Below are positions 8,983 to 18,171 of a DNA stretch of 40,503 bases, in pieces. The stretch is from positions 1 to 40,503 of the forward strand of contig JAMWCP010000003.1 of the NCBI GenBank assembly GCA_023819665.1, read 5' to 3'. The DNA comes from Candidatus Omnitrophota bacterium (GTDB taxonomy: Bacteria > Omnitrophota > Gorgyraeia > Gygaellales > JAMWCP01). Within the stretch, counting starts at the first letter, position 1; each line of letters opens with the position of its first letter. The notes beneath the pieces were generated by a model. It had not been told where the DNA came from. It worked only from the letters and a program-made list of their open reading frames with translations, and made no database searches. A program made the translations under genes and the position numbers.

Positions 8983-10208
8983 TGCCTTACTATTTATATA
9001 TTGCCCGCGATAAAACAGGAAAAAGAATTACAGGTAGAGAAGAGGCTTTAAATAGCGAGGAGTTAGCTGCAAGATTGCAGGCACAAGAACTTATTGTAAT
9101 AAATATTATTCCCGAAATAGAAAAGACTGTTAAAACTACTTCTCCTGTAAGATCGAGATTTATTCATCAACATAAACGGATTACTTCGGGTGATCTTGTT
9201 CTCTTTTGTCAACAACTCCATACTCTTTTAGAGGCAGGAGTAACAATTTTGCAAAGTTTAAAGATTATTGCTAAACAGGTTTCCAGCGCAAGATTAAATA
9301 AGATCATTTATGAGATCATCTCCAATATGGAAAAAGGTATGAGTCTTCATGAAGCGATGGCAGAATATCCGGATGTTTTCTCGGAATTATGGTTAAATTT
9401 GATAGAAAGCGGGGAGGCCTCGGGAAATCTGGTAGAAGTTTTGAAGCGTCTTTCAAGTTATTTAGAAAGAAACGCTCAATTCCAACGTAAAGTTATATCT
9501 AGTTTAATGTATCCTGCTATACTTTTGATGGTAGGAATATTCGCTTTGCTCTTTTTGAATATAAAAATTATTCCTGTTTTTGCGGAGCTGTTTAAGAGTT
9601 TTAATGTACAACTTCCTTTGCTTACCCGAATTTTAATTTTTGTAAGTACTATTATTAAAAAGTACTCTATATTTATATTTGCGGCATTAGTGATCTTTAT
9701 ATTTTTATTACGTAAAGTATTAAGGACTAAAGAAGCAAGAAAGAGATGGGAAGAGATTTTATTTAAGTTGCCTTTGGCAGGTGTTTTTTTTCGTTCCCTT
9801 ATTATAGAGCGATTCTCTTCTAACATGGCTACTCTTTTAGAGAGCGGAGTACCTGTTCTTTATGCTTTGGAGATAAGTGAGCGTAGTATTGTTAATTTAG
9901 TAGCAGCCGATATAATTCGTGAGATAAAAAATGAAGTAAGAGGAGGAAAGAGTTTAAGTATTCCTATGGAGAAAACCGGATTCTTTGAACCAATGGTAGT
10001 ACAGATGGTAGCGGTAGGCGAAGAAATTGGAGAGTTGCCTAATATGTTTAAAAGGATAAATAGTTTTTATCAGGAATATATAGATACCTTTTTGACTCGT
10101 TTTACTACTCTGTTTGAACCTTTAATGTTAATAATTTTAGGAGGAATTATTGGTTTGATGGTGGTGGGAATATTTTTACCTTTATTTCAAATTACTCAGA
10201 TACGTTAA
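8982..10208 (+). CDS. pilC: Type II secretion / type IV pilus inner-membrane protein PilC/GspF
   Basis: 'FCQQLHTLLEAGVTILQSLKIIAKQ', 'GNLVEVLKRLSSYLER', 'LLESGVPVLYALE'; T2SF family. Confidence 0.92.
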   Translation: MPYYLYIARDKTGKRITGREEALNSEELAARLQAQELIVINIIPEIEKTVKTTSPVRSRFIHQHKRITSGDLVLFCQQLHTLLEAGVTILQSLKIIAKQVSSARLNKIIYEIISNMEKGMSLHEAMAEYPDVFSELWLNLIESGEASGNLVEVLKRLSSYLERNAQFQRKVISSLMYPAILLMVGIFALLFLNIKIIPVFAELFKSFNVQLPLLTRILIFVSTIIKKYSIFIFAALVIFIFLLRKVLRTKEARKRWEEILFKLPLAGVFFRSLIIERFSSNMATLLESGVPVLYALEISERSIVNLVAADIIREIKNEVRGGKSLSIPMEKTGFFEPMVVQMVAVGEEIGELPNMFKRINSFYQEYIDTFLTRFTTLFEPLMLIILGGIIGLMVVGIFLPLFQITQIR

Positions 10209-10212
10209 TATC

Positions 10213-10241
10213 TTGACAGATTTCATTTTAAGTGATAAACT
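10213..10241 (+). promoter_or_regulatory. Putative promoter (TTGACA-17-TAAACT) upstream of major pilin gene
   Basis: TTGACA 10213-10218; weak -10; inverted repeat TTTAAG-N7-CTTAAA at 10227-10245 overlaps the -10. Confidence 0.4.
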
Positions 10242-10296
10242 TAAATTAGAATGAGAGGTAAAATAAATTGTTTAATTTAATGAGAGGAGGTATAAA

Positions 10297-10683
10297 ATGA
10301 AGAAAGGTTTTACATTATTGGAACTTTTAATTGTAGTTATAATTATAGGACTGTTGGCAACCTTGGCTTTACCTAATTTTTTAAGAGGTGCAGAACGTGC
10401 TAGATGGTCTGAAGCAAAGAACCTCTTAGGAGCTTTAAGAGGATCGCAGATAAGGTATTATGCTCAGTATGAAACGTATGCTACTAACTTGGAGAATTTA
10501 GATGTAAATATTACTGATCTAACTGGCTCAGGGGCGGGTAAACATTTTTCCTTCACGGTTGAGGCGAATGAGAATAATTTAGCTCAAGCTACTCGTACAG
10601 GTGGACCCTATAGGGGCGCAACTGTTAGTATTGATTTCTATGGAAATTTTTCATACAGCGGAGCTCCTGAGTGGCTACAGTAA
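10297..10683 (+). CDS. Prepilin-type N-terminal cleavage/methylation protein (probable major pilin / pseudopilin)
   Basis: MKKG|FTLLELLIVVIIIGLLATLALPNF; strong RBS gaggaggt. Confidence 0.92.
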   Translation: MKKGFTLLELLIVVIIIGLLATLALPNFLRGAERARWSEAKNLLGALRGSQIRYYAQYETYATNLENLDVNITDLTGSGAGKHFSFTVEANENNLAQATRTGGPYRGATVSIDFYGNFSYSGAPEWLQ

Positions 10684-10705
10684 TTATTATACATATAAGT
10701 AATAT

Positions 10706-11107
10706 ATGAAAAAAAATGGTTTTTCTCTTTTAGAATTAATTGTAGTAGTAATAATTATAGGTATATTAGCGGGTTTGGCTTTACCTTTATTTTATCGAAC
10801 ACGTGAACGCGCTTTAGATGAAGAAGCCAAAGCAAATCTTAAACTTATTCAGGCAGCTGAAAAAGTATATGTTATGGAAAATGGTACATATCTTGGCTGT
10901 AGTAGTATAGATTGTATAAATGAGAACCTAAGATTATCTCTTCCTACTTCATTGAGTAGAGCCTGGGATTATTCTGTTGTTCTTCAGGGTGTCGATAATA
11001 TTATAATTACGGCAACAAGAAGAATAAACAATCCTGTCCTCAGGAGAAACTGGAGATTAGATAAAGATGATGAAGAGCCCGCTTGTCAAGGTCAAGGTTG
11101 TCCTTAA
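10706..11107 (+). CDS. Prepilin-like protein
   Basis: MKKNG|FSLLELIVVVIIIGILAGLALPLF. Confidence 0.9.
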   Translation: MKKNGFSLLELIVVVIIIGILAGLALPLFYRTRERALDEEAKANLKLIQAAEKVYVMENGTYLGCSSIDCINENLRLSLPTSLSRAWDYSVVLQGVDNIIITATRRINNPVLRRNWRLDKDDEEPACQGQGCP

Positions 11108-11112
11108 TCACT

Positions 11113-11496
11113 ATGTCTAAGTCTAAAAAGAGTTTTTCCTTAACAGAAGTTATTGTGGCATCTGTTATATTAAGTATTGCAATGGTAGGAATAACTAATC
11201 TATTTTTAAGTAGCAAAAAATATTTTCAGCACAGTCGTTGTTATGCACAAGCGACAAATCTAATTAGATTCTTTTTGGATGAATTTGTTATGGCAGTAAG
11301 AGCAGATCAGTTTAGAGGAGGAGATTATATTAGCAGTAATCCTTTAAACTTAGGAAACCATAGTTTAGCTACCATAAGATTAGGTTTACCTTATATCAAT
11401 TATTTCCCTCAATATCGGGTATCGGAAGTAGAAAATGAAGTGCGCAAGGTTAAATTTACCATAAGGTGGTGGGAATCTCCATTTTATGCCGGTTAA
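11113..11496 (+). CDS. Minor prepilin (PilV/GspI-like)
   Basis: MSKSKKS|FSLTEVIVASVILSIAMVGI; ATG 11113 preferred over TTG 11083. Confidence 0.8.
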   Translation: MSKSKKSFSLTEVIVASVILSIAMVGITNLFLSSKKYFQHSRCYAQATNLIRFFLDEFVMAVRADQFRGGDYISSNPLNLGNHSLATIRLGLPYINYFPQYRVSEVENEVRKVKFTIRWWESPFYAG

Positions 11497-12151
11497 ATTT
11501 TCTTTTAAAAAAGCAATTACCCTTGTAGAGTTAATAATTGCTATAACTTTGGTGATAGTGGTAGCAGCGGGTGTGGTAAGTTTAGATAAGTTTGCTACTT
11601 ACCAACTTCACGTTGCTGATCAGCAAGCTCGACTTCAAAATGAGTTATCTTATGTTTTGGATCATATGGCAAAATTTATTGGGGGAGCAGAAATAGGAGG
11701 AGCAATTGGAAGCGTAAATGATCCGCCGGTAAGGATCGAGAGAGTTCCTGGTCGGGGGCAATTCTTGAAGGTACGTATTGATAAAAATAGAAATGGAAGG
11801 GTAGATCCGTATCCCGAGGATATATGGATAGCATATCAAGCAACTATCCGAGATACGCCAGCGTATCGTCTTTTTTTCTGGGCTCCTTGCGGAAATCCTC
11901 AGAGCATGGGATGTCAACAAATAGAAGGGCACCCTCCATTAGTTATTTCAGAAAAAATTCATTGTTGTTGTGAAGCAGGAGGAGATTGTTATAATTTCGC
12001 TGTTTATAATTCTACCACAAATTATGTGGAGATAAGATTAGGAGCCTGTTATGATCCTTCGGGATATGTAGGTTATGTCTGTGGTAGTAGGGAAAATCCT
12101 GCAGTTTATATGCGCACGCGGATAAGAATGCCCGCCGTTTCTGCAAATTGA
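11486..12151 (+). CDS. Minor prepilin (PilW/GspJ-like), Cys-rich
   Basis: KKA|ITLVELIIAITLVIVVAAGVVSL; 8 cysteines including HCCC. Confidence 0.8.
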   Translation: MPVKFSFKKAITLVELIIAITLVIVVAAGVVSLDKFATYQLHVADQQARLQNELSYVLDHMAKFIGGAEIGGAIGSVNDPPVRIERVPGRGQFLKVRIDKNRNGRVDPYPEDIWIAYQATIRDTPAYRLFFWAPCGNPQSMGCQQIEGHPPLVISEKIHCCCEAGGDCYNFAVYNSTTNYVEIRLGACYDPSGYVGYVCGSRENPAVYMRTRIRMPAVSAN

Positions 12152-12152
12152 T

Positions 12153-12572
12153 ATGAAAAATAAAGGTTTTTCTTTATTGGAGATGATGATAGTCATAATA
12201 ATAATAGGGATATTGGCAAGTATAGCAGGTTATTATATATATAAAAATACTGAAAGGGCACGTTGGACAGAAGCAAAGACAATTTTAAATGCTTTATTAG
12301 CGGGTCAACTTAGGCATAGAATCCAAAAATTTGGAAATACTACCTATTGTACTTCTTCCTATGATTATACCGTTAAGGGTTTCCGCTGTATAGAGGTATA
12401 TTTTAATCCTTCTAAGTATTTCAATTACTTTTTAATGGATAATCCCAATTTGTTAGCTTGCGCAAGGAGAACAAGAGGGAGTTGTAGCCATTGTACTATA
12501 TGTATTGATCAAAACGGAATTATTAAGGAATATACTGGTTGCAGTCCAGGATGTAATAAGTTTTTTCAATAA
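12153..12572 (+). CDS. Prepilin-like protein, Cys-rich C-terminus
   Basis: MKNKG|FSLLEMMIVIIIIGILASIAGYY; C-terminal CxxCxxC cluster. Confidence 0.88.
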   Translation: MKNKGFSLLEMMIVIIIIGILASIAGYYIYKNTERARWTEAKTILNALLAGQLRHRIQKFGNTTYCTSSYDYTVKGFRCIEVYFNPSKYFNYFLMDNPNLLACARRTRGSCSHCTICIDQNGIIKEYTGCSPGCNKFFQ

Positions 12573-12625
12573 AATCCTACCCATATTTTATTTGCCAAAA
12601 AATTAAATTGTGTTAAATTATTTTA

Positions 12626-12696
12626 GGGGCCATAGTTAAAAGGGATAACATAGCGTTCGCAACGCTAAATTCCGGGTTCAATTCCCGGTGGCTCCA
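12626..12696 (+). tRNA. tRNA-Ala(CGC)
   Basis: Acceptor GGGGCCA/TGGCTCC with G3:U70; D-arm GTTA-AAAGGGA-TAAC; anticodon stem TAGCG-TTCGCAA-CGCTA; T-arm CCGGG-TTCAATT-CCCGG; CCA not encoded. Confidence 0.88.
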
Positions 12697-12764
12697 GATT
12701 AGTCTGTAGTTAATAGTTTTTAATTTATAAAAGAGAGGAATTTCAAGGAGAAGTTATTAGCAGA

Positions 12765-14267
12765 ATGAGAGATAAATATATTTTTTTATTTATATTTTGT
12801 TTAACCTTGATTAATATAAAAGTATGGGCGCAAGCAATTAAGGAACCTAATGTTTCAGGAAGTTTTTATCCTCGCGAACCCAAAGAACTTTCTTTGATGA
12901 TTGATAAGTTTCTTTCTGAGGTTATACCTGAATCTCTAGAAGATGAAGTTTTTGGTTTAATTTTACCCCACGCCGGTTATCTTTATTCAGGTAAGACTGC
13001 AAGTTTTGGATATAGACTTATTAAAGGTAAATCCTATCGTACGGTAATTATTATGGGACCTAGCCATTATTATGGTTTTACAGGTGTTTCTATATATCCG
13101 GAAGGAAAATTTAGAACACCTTTGGGTGATATAGAGATAGATAAAGAATTTACCCGGAAGTTACTCTTTAAAGATAAATATATTTTCTTTAACCCTCTCG
13201 CATTTGAAAAGGAGCATTCAATAGAAGTTCACCTTCCTTTTTTACAAAAAGTATTAAAGGATTTTAAGATTGTTCCTGTAGTAATGGGAAAGATGGATTT
13301 AGAAATGAGCAAAAGATTCATTAAAATTTTAAAAGAGTCCATCGATGGATATAAGGATATATTAGTAATTGCTTCTTCAGATATGTATCATGGTTATGAT
13401 TACGAATTGTGTAGGTTAGTGGATACCGTTACATTAACTTATTTAAAAAATATGGATGTAAATGGACTTTATGAAGCAATACAGGAACAGAAAGCTCAAC
13501 TCTGTGGTGCTTGGCCGGTTTTAACTTTGCTTATGTTAGCCAAAGATATCGGATATTATAATTTAAAGATATTAAACTATACTAATTCCAGTGAGGTTAT
13601 GGGAAACAGAACCAAAGGTATCTGGACAGTAGGTTATGCGAGTTGTGTATTAGGAAGATATTTTCCTTCTTCTGCTAATGAGATAAGTCATTTCCAGAAT
13701 AAGGAGGTAATTATGTTAAATAAAGAACAAAAGAGGATACTTTTAGAAATTGCCCGCCGCTCTATTGAGTTTTATCTTAAGACAGGAAAGAAATTAGAGA
13801 TAAATCAGGCAGATCCTATGTTAATAGAAAAGTGTGGGGCTTTTGTTACATTGCATAAACATGGTCAATTGCGGGGTTGTATTGGGAATATAATAGGAGA
13901 TAAACCACTTTATTTAACGGTACGAGATATGGCGATTGAATCTGCAGTAGGTGATCCTCGGTTTGCTCCTTTGGATTTAGAAGAATTAAAAGAGGTAGAA
14001 ATCGAAATTTCTGTACTTTCTCCTTTAAAGAAGGTAGATGATCCTCAAGAGATAATCCTTGGAAAACATGGTGTTATGGTGAGAAAGGGATTTAGAAGTG
14101 GAGTATTTTTACCTCAGGTAGCCACAGAAACAGATTGGTCTAAAGAAGAGTTTTTATCTTATCTTTGCAGTCACAAAGCAGGACTCTCCCCTTATGCCTG
14201 GAAAGATAAGGATACCGAGCTTTATATCTTTAGCGCCGAAGTTTTTTCAGAAGAAAAGTTGGAATAA
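12765..14267 (+). CDS. Memo (AmmeMemoRadiSam B)-AMMECR1 (A) fusion with predicted signal peptide
   Basis: 'GSFYPREPKELSLMIDKF...LPHAGYLYSGKTASFGYRLIKG...MGPSHY' then 'CGAFVTLHKHGQLRGCIGNI...VGDPRFAPLDLEEL'; N-terminal hydrophobic leader ending AQA. Confidence 0.92.
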   Translation: MRDKYIFLFIFCLTLINIKVWAQAIKEPNVSGSFYPREPKELSLMIDKFLSEVIPESLEDEVFGLILPHAGYLYSGKTASFGYRLIKGKSYRTVIIMGPSHYYGFTGVSIYPEGKFRTPLGDIEIDKEFTRKLLFKDKYIFFNPLAFEKEHSIEVHLPFLQKVLKDFKIVPVVMGKMDLEMSKRFIKILKESIDGYKDILVIASSDMYHGYDYELCRLVDTVTLTYLKNMDVNGLYEAIQEQKAQLCGAWPVLTLLMLAKDIGYYNLKILNYTNSSEVMGNRTKGIWTVGYASCVLGRYFPSSANEISHFQNKEVIMLNKEQKRILLEIARRSIEFYLKTGKKLEINQADPMLIEKCGAFVTLHKHGQLRGCIGNIIGDKPLYLTVRDMAIESAVGDPRFAPLDLEELKEVEIEISVLSPLKKVDDPQEIILGKHGVMVRKGFRSGVFLPQVATETDWSKEEFLSYLCSHKAGLSPYAWKDKDTELYIFSAEVFSEEKLE

Positions 14268-14292
14268 TTTTAGACAAACTTAAATTAACACA

Positions 14293-15027
14293 ATGATTCA
14301 TATATATATTGCACAACCCTCTATTTTTAAAGAAGAATTAGTTATTAAAGATAAAGAAAAAATTCACTATCTTAAAGATGTTTTAAGAATAGATAAAAAA
14401 GAAAAACTTACAGTGTTTGATGTCCAAGGAAAACATTATATCTGTGAGGTTAAAGATATATCTAAATGGAGTATCGTTTTAAGCATAAATAAAGAGATAA
14501 ATAAAAAGATGATGCCGCCTCTGATTAAGATTGGTTTTGGTCTAATTAAAAGGACACATATTTTAGATGATTTAATAGATAAACTTACTCAGTTAGGGGT
14601 TTATAAGATAATTCCTTTGGTTACCCAGAGGGTAATGGTAAAATGGGAGGAAGAGAAGAAAAAGGGGCGTCTTCTTCATTGGCAGAGGATTGCGGTTAGT
14701 GCTAGTCAACAAGCACATCGTAGTTATGTACCATTAATTGAAGGGATTAAACAGATGGAAGATATAATTGCTCAGGAAGAAGCAGAGCTTAAGCTCATTT
14801 TTACCCTTTATGAAAAAGGAAAGTCTTTGAAGTCTATTTTTGTTAAAGAGAAGGAATTTAGAGATATTCTTGTTTTAATTGGTCCAGAAGGGGATTTTTC
14901 TCCTTCTGAATTACAGTTGGCAAAAGATAAAGGTTTTATTCCTGTATCTTTAGGAGAATTAGTCTTAAGGACCGAAACCGCTGTGCTTTCTATTGCAAGT
15001 TTTATTAGGTTGTATGTTCAAGGTTAA
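14293..15027 (+). CDS. rsmE: 16S rRNA (uracil1498-N3)-methyltransferase RsmE
   Basis: 'LIGPEGDFSPSELQLAKDKGFIPVSLGELVLRTETAVLSIAS'. Confidence 0.92.
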   Translation: MIHIYIAQPSIFKEELVIKDKEKIHYLKDVLRIDKKEKLTVFDVQGKHYICEVKDISKWSIVLSINKEINKKMMPPLIKIGFGLIKRTHILDDLIDKLTQLGVYKIIPLVTQRVMVKWEEEKKKGRLLHWQRIAVSASQQAHRSYVPLIEGIKQMEDIIAQEEAELKLIFTLYEKGKSLKSIFVKEKEFRDILVLIGPEGDFSPSELQLAKDKGFIPVSLGELVLRTETAVLSIASFIRLYVQG

Positions 15028-16300
15028 ATTTTTTACTGTTGGTTGTAAAGTAAATCAATACGATACCCAACTTTTACGTGAACAGGTTTTATCATGTGCA
15101 GATTTTAAAGAAGTAAATGATTTTTTACCCGCCGATATTTATATAATTAATACATGCACTGTCACTCACAAAGCGGATACAGATTCGTTTTATTTGATCC
15201 GTAAGGTAAAAAAAGAAAATCCCAGAGCAAAAGTTGTGGTTACAGGGTGTCTTGCAGAGCTAGAGGAAGATGTAAAAAGAATTAGAGATGTTGAGAGGAT
15301 AGATTTAATTGTTAAAAATAGAGATAAATTTAAAATTCCATTTTTACTGAACTCTTTTATCTCTAATTCTTCTTTTATCCATAGTTCCTGTAGAGGTATT
15401 TCGTACTTTAAGTCTCATACGCGTGCTTTTTTAAAAGTTCAGGAAGGATGTGATAATTTCTGTAGTTATTGTAAAGTGCCTCGAGTTAGAGGTAGATCAA
15501 GAAGTAAAAATCCTCAAGATATACTTGAAGAATTTAAGAGGTTAATTAAAAATGGTTATAAGGAGATAGTACTCTGTGGTGTATGCTTAGGCAGTTATGG
15601 TAAAGATATCGAACCATCTTTAGAGTTAATTGATCTTTTGGTGATACTAGATAATCTGGGAGGTGATTTTCGTATCCGTTTAAGCTCTATTGAGGCTTGG
15701 GATATAACAGAGAGATTTATTCAAAATATAGATAAGATTAAAAAACTCTGTCCACATCTACATATACCTATACAGAGCGGCGATAGAGATATCATTTTTC
15801 TGATGAATAGACCGATAGATCCAACAGGATACTTAGAAATAATCCAGAGATTAAGAGAAAGGATACCCTCATTAGTGATTACTACTGATGTTATGGTGGG
15901 TTTTCCACAAGAAAAAGAAAAAAATTTTTTAAATACCGTAGAGATAATTAGAAAGATAAGACCGCTTAAGGTTCATATCTTTAGTTTTAGTGCTCGAAAG
16001 GACACTGCAGCTTATTTCTTGAAAGAGAAGATTCCGTCTTGGCAGATAAGAAACAGAGTGGCTTTTCTTAAAAAACTTACCGCTGAGATTTCATTTGAGG
16101 TTAAAAAGAGTTTTTTAGGAAAGACTGGTTCTGTACTTTTTGAACAAGAGATTAAGGAATCTACTAATCGGTGGTGGTATGGCCTTTCTGAGCATTATTT
16201 AAAAGTGAAAGTAAATTCTTTTGAAGAGCTAAAGAATAGATTTAAGAAAACAGAGCTTTGTTCATTGGATGAGGGTTATATAATTGGTGTAGTTCAATAG
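15014..16300 (+). CDS. mtaB: tRNA methylthiotransferase, MtaB-like radical SAM
   Basis: 'FFTVGCKVNQYDTQLLREQ', 'VQEGCDNFCSYCKVPRVRGRSRS', 'HIPIQSGDRDIIFLMNRP'; ATG 15014 preferred. Confidence 0.9.
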   Translation: MFKVKFFTVGCKVNQYDTQLLREQVLSCADFKEVNDFLPADIYIINTCTVTHKADTDSFYLIRKVKKENPRAKVVVTGCLAELEEDVKRIRDVERIDLIVKNRDKFKIPFLLNSFISNSSFIHSSCRGISYFKSHTRAFLKVQEGCDNFCSYCKVPRVRGRSRSKNPQDILEEFKRLIKNGYKEIVLCGVCLGSYGKDIEPSLELIDLLVILDNLGGDFRIRLSSIEAWDITERFIQNIDKIKKLCPHLHIPIQSGDRDIIFLMNRPIDPTGYLEIIQRLRERIPSLVITTDVMVGFPQEKEKNFLNTVEIIRKIRPLKVHIFSFSARKDTAAYFLKEKIPSWQIRNRVAFLKKLTAEISFEVKKSFLGKTGSVLFEQEIKESTNRWWYGLSEHYLKVKVNSFEELKNRFKKTELCSLDEGYIIGVVQ

Positions 16301-16328
16301 AAGAGGATATAGAAGATAAAAACTATAC

Positions 16329-16358
16329 TTTGACTTTTTTAAAAGAGGATGTTATATT
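16329..16358 (+). promoter_or_regulatory. Putative promoter upstream of gatC
   Basis: TTGACT 16329-16334 and TATATT 16353-16358 (18-nt spacer). Confidence 0.45.
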
Positions 16359-16372
16359 ATTAAAAGTTTAAT

Positions 16373-16675
16373 ATGATTAGCAAAGATAAGTCTATAGATA
16401 TTAAAACTGTTAATTATATTGCAGACCTCGCCAGAATAGCATTGTCCCAAGAAGAAGCTGAGATTCTGTCGCATCAGCTTAAAGAAATCTTGGATTTTAT
16501 TGATAGATTAAAAGAGATCAATATTGAAGATATGCCGGCTACTACTCATATTCTTGAGGTTAAAAATGTTTTGAGAGAAGATATCCTCCGTCCTTCGATT
16601 TCATCAGCTAAAGTCTTGGATATGGCTCCACTTAAAAAAGATAATTTTTTTGTGGTTCCCAAAATAATTGAATAG
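16373..16675 (+). CDS. gatC: Asp-tRNA(Asn)/Glu-tRNA(Gln) amidotransferase subunit C
   Basis: 'VNYIADLARIALSQEEAEILSHQLKEILDFIDRLKEIN'. Confidence 0.93.
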   Translation: MISKDKSIDIKTVNYIADLARIALSQEEAEILSHQLKEILDFIDRLKEINIEDMPATTHILEVKNVLREDILRPSISSAKVLDMAPLKKDNFFVVPKIIE

Positions 16676-16683
16676 AGTTAAGT

Positions 16684-18123
16684 ATGGAATTAAATAAACT
16701 TACTGCTCATCAGCTTCTAGGGTTACTTAAGGAAGGCGTGATAAAATCTTCGGATGTTATACTTGCTTTGAAGGAGAGAATAGATGTTATTGATTCTCAA
16801 ATAAATGCCTATGTAAGAAAAAACGAAAAGATAGAGTTGTCTTATGTGCAAAATGGACCTTTACAGGGCTTACCGGTTGCCGTAAAAGACAATATTTGTA
16901 CCTTAGATCTAAATACTGAATGCTGCTCGAAAATTTTAGAAGGATTTAAGCCGCCTTACGATGCTACAGTGATTAGCAAATTGAAATCCCAAGGCGCTTA
17001 TATCTTCCCTTTAAAGACAAATATGGATGAGTTCGCTTTTGGTTCTTCATGTGAGAATTCATGTTTTGGTCCGGCGCATAACCCCTGGAATTTAGAGTAT
17101 GTCTGCGGAGGTTCTTCTGGCGGTTCAGCAGCAGCGGTAGCCGCAGATGAAGCAATCTTTGCTTTAGGAACAGATACTGGAGGTTCAATCAGGCAACCTG
17201 CTTCTTTTTGTGGAGTAGTGGGGTTAAAACCCACTTATGGAAGGGTTTCGCGTTATGGTTTGATTGCTTTTGCTTCCTCTTTGGATGTAATTGGACCGAT
17301 CACTAAGGATGTTTATGATTCTGCGCTAATTTTGAGTATTATTTCAGGTTACGATCCATACGACTCTACGTGTGTTAATCTTAGCGTACCGGATTTCACT
17401 CAAAATTTATCTAAAGATATAAAAGGGATAAAGATAGCTCTGCCTAAAGAATATTTTATTGAAGGATTAGACAAGGATGTTGAACAGAATATAAAAGAGG
17501 CTATTGAGGTCTTAAAGAAATTAGGAGCGAGTTTCACAGAGGTTTCTTTACCCCACACTAAATATGCGGTTGCCACTTACTATATTATTGCTACTGCTGA
17601 GGCAAGTTCAAACTTGGCACGTTTTGATGGGGTACAGTATGGTTTAAGAATAAATTCTTTTGAAGGAGATTCATCTTTATTACAGATGTACAAGACGACG
17701 CGGGCTAAAGGATTTGGAGAGGAAGCGAAGCGTCGAATTATTTTAGGAACTTTTGCATTGGCACACGGTTATTATGAAGCATACTATTTGAGAGCTCAAA
17801 AGGTAAGAACCCTTATAAAGAAAGACTTCGAGGAAGTTTTTAAAGAGTTTGATTGTATTCTTACACCTACTTCCCCTACGGCGGCATTTAAAATAGGAGA
17901 AAAGATAAGAGAGCCTTTGAAGATGTATCTTTCCGATATATTTACTATTAGTGCAAATTTGGCAGGGATCCCTGCTATCTCTGTCCCTTGTGGATTTACT
18001 AAAAAAGGATTACCGGTGGGATTGCAGTTTTTGGCAGGATATTTCAGAGAGGATATGCTTCTACAAGTCGCTTATAATTATGAGCAGAATACTATTTGGC
18101 ATAAGATGAAACCAAAGATATAA
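16684..18123 (+). CDS. gatA: Asp-tRNA(Asn)/Glu-tRNA(Gln) amidotransferase subunit A
   Basis: Amidase signature 'GGSSGGSAAAVAADEAIFALGTDTGGSIRQPASFCGVVGLKPTYGRVSRYGLIAFASSLD'. Confidence 0.97.
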   Translation: MELNKLTAHQLLGLLKEGVIKSSDVILALKERIDVIDSQINAYVRKNEKIELSYVQNGPLQGLPVAVKDNICTLDLNTECCSKILEGFKPPYDATVISKLKSQGAYIFPLKTNMDEFAFGSSCENSCFGPAHNPWNLEYVCGGSSGGSAAAVAADEAIFALGTDTGGSIRQPASFCGVVGLKPTYGRVSRYGLIAFASSLDVIGPITKDVYDSALILSIISGYDPYDSTCVNLSVPDFTQNLSKDIKGIKIALPKEYFIEGLDKDVEQNIKEAIEVLKKLGASFTEVSLPHTKYAVATYYIIATAEASSNLARFDGVQYGLRINSFEGDSSLLQMYKTTRAKGFGEEAKRRIILGTFALAHGYYEAYYLRAQKVRTLIKKDFEEVFKEFDCILTPTSPTAAFKIGEKIREPLKMYLSDIFTISANLAGIPAISVPCGFTKKGLPVGLQFLAGYFREDMLLQVAYNYEQNTIWHKMKPKI

Positions 18124-18171
18124 AAGTTATTTCAAATTTAAATTTTTTTAAAATTCATTATTGAACTTAGA

